Origin: DASRBN01 sp035294305
Lineage (GTDB): Bacteria; Chloroflexota; Ktedonobacteria; Ktedonobacterales; Ktedonobacteraceae
Length of the DNA: 64,000 bases
Direction: 5' to 3'
Assembly: GCA_035294305.1 (NCBI GenBank)
Contig: DATGLD010000048.1
Span: 496,001 to 560,000, forward strand
Shown here: positions 60,517-64,000 of the stretch, piece after piece
How positions within the stretch are numbered: the first letter of the stretch is position 1
How the letters are laid out: the number at the start of each line of letters is the position of its first letter
Notes under the pieces: model-generated
What the model was told of the DNA's origin: nothing
Seen by the model: only the letters and a program-made list of their open reading frames with translations
The model's database searches: none
Program-made: the position numbers and the translations under genes

Positions 60517-60681
60517 AATAATTTTTTCCTCCAGGAAAACGATGGGTTATATCGGGTATGACACTGTACCTTAGTTTACGCAGCTTATCCGATGCACCAA
60601 TGTATGAAACGTCGGGGCAGATAAAGGATTTTCACAGCATACTCCGGCAACGGATGCGAGCCGATGAATCGGCGCTGGGTA

Positions 60682-60724
60682 CGATCAACCGGCCCCAACG
60701 GCTGCGCCGGGGGCCAATTGATCG
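60682..60724. terminator. Stem-loop beyond the sulfurtransferase gene
   Basis: CGATCAA (60682-60688) and TTGATCG (60718-60724) with an inner GGCCCC/GGGGCC-like pair form a 43-nt hairpin with small internal loops, 50 bp past the minus-strand stop at 60777. There is no T-tract. The rest of the 260-bp gap (60517-60776) shows no coding sequence. Confidence 0.45.
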
Positions 60725-60776
60725 GCCTGTGCTGGACTATATTGTAAAAGTTCACCGTCGGACCCGGTGGGATTCA

Positions 60777-61661
60777 TTACGGTTTTTCGATGGGAGCGCG
60801 TACCAGATTGCCCCATTCCGTCCAGGAGCCGTCGTAATTACGGACACGTGGATAGCCAAGCAGGCGGGTCAGGACGAACCAGGTATGCGCGGAACGCTCA
60901 CCGATACGGCAGTAAGAGATGACGTCGTTCTCAGGCTTGATATCCTTGCCGCCGTAGATCTGGCGCAACTCCTCAGCCGACTTGAACGTACCGTCGGGAT
61001 TGGCGGCAGTGGCCCAGGGTATGTTCTTGGCAGTGGGAATATGGCCACCGCGCTGCGCACCCTCCTGCGGATAGTTCACCATATGCAGCAACTCGCCGGT
61101 ATATTCCTGCGGCGAGCGCACGTCGATCAGGCGACGATTGGGTTCCTTCAATCCCATCATGACATCATCGCGGAAAGCCCGTATTGATTCATCCATGGGC
61201 TGCGCATGATAAGTAACGGGCGCATAATGCGGCACATCCTTGCTGAGTGGACGGCCCTCTGCCTCCCATTTAGAGCGACCACCATTCATGACCTTCATGT
61301 TTCTGTGACCATACATGGTGAAGAGCCAGTATGAATAGGTGGCGTACCAGTTGTTGCGATCACCATAGAGGATGATTGTTGTGCCGTTGCCGATGCCCCA
61401 GCGGCTCATCAATTGCTCGAAACCCTGTTGATCGATAAAATCACGGCTGACCGGGTCCTGCACATCGACATGCCAGTCGAGTTTGACCGCGCCCGGAATA
61501 TGCCCTACCTCGTAGAGCAACACGTCTTCATCGGCCTCGATCAGGCGGATATTGGGATCATTGAGGTGCTCGGCGACCCAACCCGTTTCTACCAGCGCCT
61601 CTGGATGAGCGTAGCCGGACGTAGAATTCGCGTTCGAAGTGGCTGCCTGTGTTTCTGCCAT
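60777..61661 (-). CDS. Thiosulfate/3-mercaptopyruvate sulfurtransferase (rhodanese)
   Basis: A 294-residue two-domain rhodanese. The C-terminal domain has the persulfide-carrying Cys251 in VISYCRIGERSAHTWFVL; the N-terminal domain is the usual inactive copy (LIEADEDVLLYEVGHIPGAVKLDWHVDVQDP). The CRIGERS loop is that of actinobacterial CysA-type thiosulfate sulfurtransferases. It moves sulfane sulfur to cyanide, thiols or cluster scaffolds. Start at 61661 follows GGGAGGT; an ATG 13 codons earlier has no such site. Upstream is a leader with hairpins. Confidence 0.92.
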   Translation of the reverse strand: MAETQAATSNANSTSGYAHPEALVETGWVAEHLNDPNIRLIEADEDVLLYEVGHIPGAVKLDWHVDVQDPVSRDFIDQQGFEQLMSRWGIGNGTTIILYGDRNNWYATYSYWLFTMYGHRNMKVMNGGRSKWEAEGRPLSKDVPHYAPVTYHAQPMDESIRAFRDDVMMGLKEPNRRLIDVRSPQEYTGELLHMVNYPQEGAQRGGHIPTAKNIPWATAANPDGTFKSAEELRQIYGGKDIKPENDVISYCRIGERSAHTWFVLTRLLGYPRVRNYDGSWTEWGNLVRAPIEKP

Positions 61662-61897
61662 ACTAATGACCTCCCTAAATACATGCAATTCAATACACAA
61701 ACCTCATTTGAAAGGGCTTATGTCCTTGATTAACGTGATTACTTTAATGCACCTCCACTTGACCTTTTCGGATGTAGTGGTATGCTTTCCCCTACGAGCA
61801 GGAGTCGGGCCCTTTCCCGAACCCGTTGGGGATGGAAACATTGACAACTTATATTCTACCTCACAGGTCGGAATTAGGCAAGCGCAAGGGAAAGTTT
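61662..61897 (-). other. Long non-coding upstream region of the sulfurtransferase
   Basis: About 235 bp without coding sequence. On the minus strand it can form a hairpin TCGGG/CCCGA near 61805-61820 and another CCACT/AGTGG near 61753-61785. It may hold a promoter and structured leader. I cannot match it to a known riboswitch. Confidence 0.3.
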
Positions 61898-61973
61898 CGC
61901 CAGAGCGAGCACAACACAAGCACATGGCCCTATCCTAATAGGGCCATGTGCTTGTGTTGTGCTCGCTCTGGCG
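61898..61973. terminator. 76-nt perfect palindrome downstream of the secreted protein
   Basis: Two 36-nt perfectly complementary arms (61898-61933 and 61938-61973) with a 4-nt loop lie 12 bp beyond the minus-strand stop at 61986. No T-tract follows. As with the palindrome at 23.8 kb, the perfection over 36 bp is unusual for a simple terminator. Confidence 0.75.
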
Positions 61974-61985
61974 AGCTCCTGCTTT

Positions 61986-63974
61986 CTAGTTTCCTAAAAT
62001 CCTCAGATGTACGAAAGGTGTCGTGTAGACACTGCCGCCCATCTGGGTGCGCCAGGAAAGCGTGCCATCGATTGTATTCAGTGTATAGACATAGGAGTCT
62101 TCCGAGCCAATGTAGAGCAGGCCATTGACTACTTGTGGAGATGAGAAAACTCTTCCACCTGTCTGGTAGCGCCAGAGCAGCGAGCCGCTGCCGGCATTGA
62201 GCGCATAGACAAAATCATCGTTCGAGCCGAAGTAGACAACCCCGTTGACGGCGGATGGTGAGGAATAGATGGAATCGCCCGTCGTATAGCGCCAGATGAG
62301 CGAACCATCCGCGGCATTGAGCGCATACATGGAGCCATCTGCCGAGCCAATGTAGACGATGCCATCGCTCACTGCCGCCGAAGAATAGATAGCTCCTCCC
62401 GTCTGGTAACTCCAGAGCAGTGAACCGCTGCCGGCATTGAGCGCATAGAGGGTGTGATTGGTCGAACCAGCGTACACTACGCCGTTCACGACTGTAGGAG
62501 CTGTGGAATAGACATACATCTCGGTCTTATACTGCCACACTATGGAACCATCGCCAGCATTGAGCGCGTACAGGTAGCCATCTCCCTCGTTGATGTAAAT
62601 GATACCATTCACAACGGCAGGAGATGAAGCAGCTCCATATTTAAAGCGATGCTTCCACAATAGCGATCCGTTACCGGCATTGAGCGCGTAGAGAGAACTA
62701 GAGGCGACATAAACGACGCCATCCTGGACGACGGGCGAGGAGGTAACTAGCTGGCTATCAGTTTTATAGCGCCAGGCCAGTTTACCATTCAACTCGTGAA
62801 CAGCATTCACATAGCCATCATCGGAGCCAAAGTAGACGACGCCGTTAGCCAGGGTGGGCGATGATCCTTGAATGCGAGGCGTTGCGTAACACCAGCGCGT
62901 ATAACCATCGTTCGTATTGAGATTACACAGGTCACCATTATAGGTTGTCACCAAAACGGTTCCCAGTTGCCCACGCAGGATACATTGACCGAAGACGTTG
63001 CTCCATTCCCGCTGCACAATGTAGAAATGGTTCTGCCAATCTACATTTGCCGTATTATGGTTCAGGCGAAGGTCGTTAAAATTCCAGGCGCAAATATCGC
63101 CTATCTCTTCGCCCTCAGCGTTATACCAGGCATTGAGCTGTGGATCGGTTACTGCCTCCATCTGCTCATGGCTGGTAATATTAATGGCGCTGTCGGAATC
63201 GAGGCTGCCATTAGGGGCATAGGGAACGCCACAGGCCGCGAGATCGGTACCAGCGTATGGTATGTTAGCATAGATGACCGTTTGACCGTCGATGCTGAAC
63301 GTGGAGTGATAGGCACAGTAATTTGTGAAAGCGCACGATTTTGAGCTGGAGTCGAGGCAGGAACCTTCTTTACGCGCTGTGTAAACGTAGAAGATATGAT
63401 TCAGGCCCGCAGCCCAACCATTAACATCCATAGCGCGCGCGACTTCGGCCTGAATCTGAGCATCGTTGAGGCAATTGGCAGGCATTGCCAGATAGCTGCA
63501 GCCGGAAGGAGGATAGGGCGAGGTATCAACCCACGCTGCGCCAAAAGCCGAACTGTTGACGATATGACCCGAATTATCGTAGTACTGGGTATTGTTATCA
63601 TAGAGTTCGGTGCCGCCAACATCGTTGAAGTAACCCATCAATAGCCTGTTGTAGCGATTACTTACGCGCGCCGGTGTTCCGTCCTGCAATGTGGGCGGCT
63701 CCCAAAAGATAGCGTAGGTGATGGTTTGTCGCATCACCGGCCCGCCGTGATATTGCACGGGAGGAGGAGCAGCGGTGTTATGCTCGTTTGTTCCATGTAT
63801 CTTCATCACATGAGGGACTGTCGTTGACTGGATATTAGTATGGCCCGCTGGCGCGGCGCCAGCGGGCCAGAGATGGGTAAAACCTGTCATTACCAGCGCC
63901 AGCATCACCAGCAAAATACTGACCGGAGCCAATATCTTCGAGAGAGACGAAAGAGGTTTTTTCATAGTAGACAT
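61986..63974 (-). CDS. Secreted protein: EXORDIUM-like protease-type domain plus PQQ beta-propeller
   Basis: A 662-residue secreted protein. The signal peptide (KILAPVSILLVMLALVMTGF) ends near residue 40. Residues about 70-330 resemble the phosphate-induced/EXORDIUM family, with an HEQMEAVTDP motif (residues near 269-278; HExxE metalloprotease-like) followed by GEEIGDICAW. Residues about 345-655 have repeats such as GVVYFGSDDGYVNAVHELNGKL, GIIYINEGDGYLYALNAGDGS and GVVYFGSNDDFVYALNAGSGSLLW, a PQQ-like propeller with about seven blades. Probably extracellular or at the cell surface. ATG 63974 or 63965 may be the start; AAGGAG precedes both. Confidence 0.8.
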   Translation of the reverse strand: MSTMKKPLSSLSKILAPVSILLVMLALVMTGFTHLWPAGAAPAGHTNIQSTTVPHVMKIHGTNEHNTAAPPPVQYHGGPVMRQTITYAIFWEPPTLQDGTPARVSNRYNRLLMGYFNDVGGTELYDNNTQYYDNSGHIVNSSAFGAAWVDTSPYPPSGCSYLAMPANCLNDAQIQAEVARAMDVNGWAAGLNHIFYVYTARKEGSCLDSSSKSCAFTNYCAYHSTFSIDGQTVIYANIPYAGTDLAACGVPYAPNGSLDSDSAINITSHEQMEAVTDPQLNAWYNAEGEEIGDICAWNFNDLRLNHNTANVDWQNHFYIVQREWSNVFGQCILRGQLGTVLVTTYNGDLCNLNTNDGYTRWCYATPRIQGSSPTLANGVVYFGSDDGYVNAVHELNGKLAWRYKTDSQLVTSSPVVQDGVVYVASSSLYALNAGNGSLLWKHRFKYGAASSPAVVNGIIYINEGDGYLYALNAGDGSIVWQYKTEMYVYSTAPTVVNGVVYAGSTNHTLYALNAGSGSLLWSYQTGGAIYSSAAVSDGIVYIGSADGSMYALNAADGSLIWRYTTGDSIYSSPSAVNGVVYFGSNDDFVYALNAGSGSLLWRYQTGGRVFSSPQVVNGLLYIGSEDSYVYTLNTIDGTLSWRTQMGGSVYTTPFVHLRILGN

Positions 63975-64000
63975 TTCTCCTTTAATACACTTGCCACTTA

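Noticed and set aside
60558..61187. A 209-codon plus-strand open frame covering most of the sulfurtransferase C-terminus
   Set aside because: It is antisense to a gene with clear rhodanese motifs, has no family match and begins within a hairpin-containing gap. It is a by-product of GC-rich codon use.
61662..61897. SAM-type riboswitch before the sulfurtransferase
   Set aside because: Hairpins exist, but none of the conserved SAM-riboswitch cores is visible.
1..64000. CRISPR arrays, rRNA or tRNA genes, prophage or intact IS elements
   Set aside because: No regularly spaced direct repeats, no conserved rRNA/tRNA segments and no transposase or phage structural genes were seen by eye; a tRNA scan could still find a single tRNA missed here.

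Overview
The window looks like chromosome of a soil Chloroflexota, most likely class Ktedonobacteria. This is inferred from gene content: a 1,463-residue BTAD/AAA/TPR regulator with a DUF6788-like N-terminus, coenzyme F420 enzymes including an fgd-type glucose-6-phosphate dehydrogenase, an ECF sigma/anti-sigma pair with a beta-propeller sensor, and secreted PQQ-propeller proteins. Base composition is moderately GC-rich. I recognise no rRNA, tRNA, CRISPR array, intact insertion sequence or prophage.

Layout. 0.2-10.3 kb: giant regulator, O-methyltransferase, FAD oxidoreductase, PHP phosphatase-like protein, sigma/anti-sigma pair. 10.5-12.2 kb: an FtsX-type ABC permease that has lost its N-terminal half. 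12.2-14.0 kb: divergent DUF35 protein and thiolase-like protein, separated by a 119-bp repeat made of nested hairpins. 14.0-20.4 kb, minus strand: GH63-type glucosidase, VOC protein, PduO-type cobalamin adenosyltransferase, NrtR-like protein, an unlisted 51-residue membrane peptide, ChrB-like regulator. 20.6-25.1 kb: NTF2-like protein, PPOX-like protein, MenA/UbiA prenyltransferase, membrane protein, 3-hydroxybutyrate dehydrogenase, facing an acetyl-CoA acetyltransferase. 25.2-27.4 kb: acetate transporter behind a roughly 310-nt structured leader, an aquaporin, and the tail of a lost MFS gene. 27.5-31.4 kb: VOC protein between decayed repeats, LLM oxidoreductase, double-GNAT protein, ketol-acid reductoisomerase paralogue lacking catalytic residues.

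31.4-41.6 kb is a complete de novo UMP operon, pyrB-carA-carB-pyrC-pyrD-pyrE-pyrF plus a GNAT gene, with tight or overlapping junctions. Its leader has a near-consensus promoter, an intrinsic terminator and an open frame ending at the terminator T-tract, an arrangement like E. coli pyrBI attenuation. 41.8-47.0 kb holds a resistance block: a TetR/DHA2-efflux pair with matching operators, then an ArsR-ArsC fusion, a second ArsC and ChrA. 47.1-52.6 kb has an FKBP, a pRiA4b-type protein, fgd, a PIG-L deacetylase and a ferredoxin-NADP reductase. 52.8-58.5 kb has an MFS/ThiS-like pair and a BtuFCD cobalamin importer under an adenosylcobalamin riboswitch. 58.7-64.0 kb has a flavin reductase, uracil-DNA glycosylase, SufU, rhodanese and a secreted protease-like/PQQ-propeller protein.

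Two features recur. Several genes end in perfect inverted repeats whose arms contain the stop codon (23.8, 27.5, 47.0 and 51.2 kb). Long untranslated leaders precede the acetate transporter, pyr and btu units, implying much RNA-level control.
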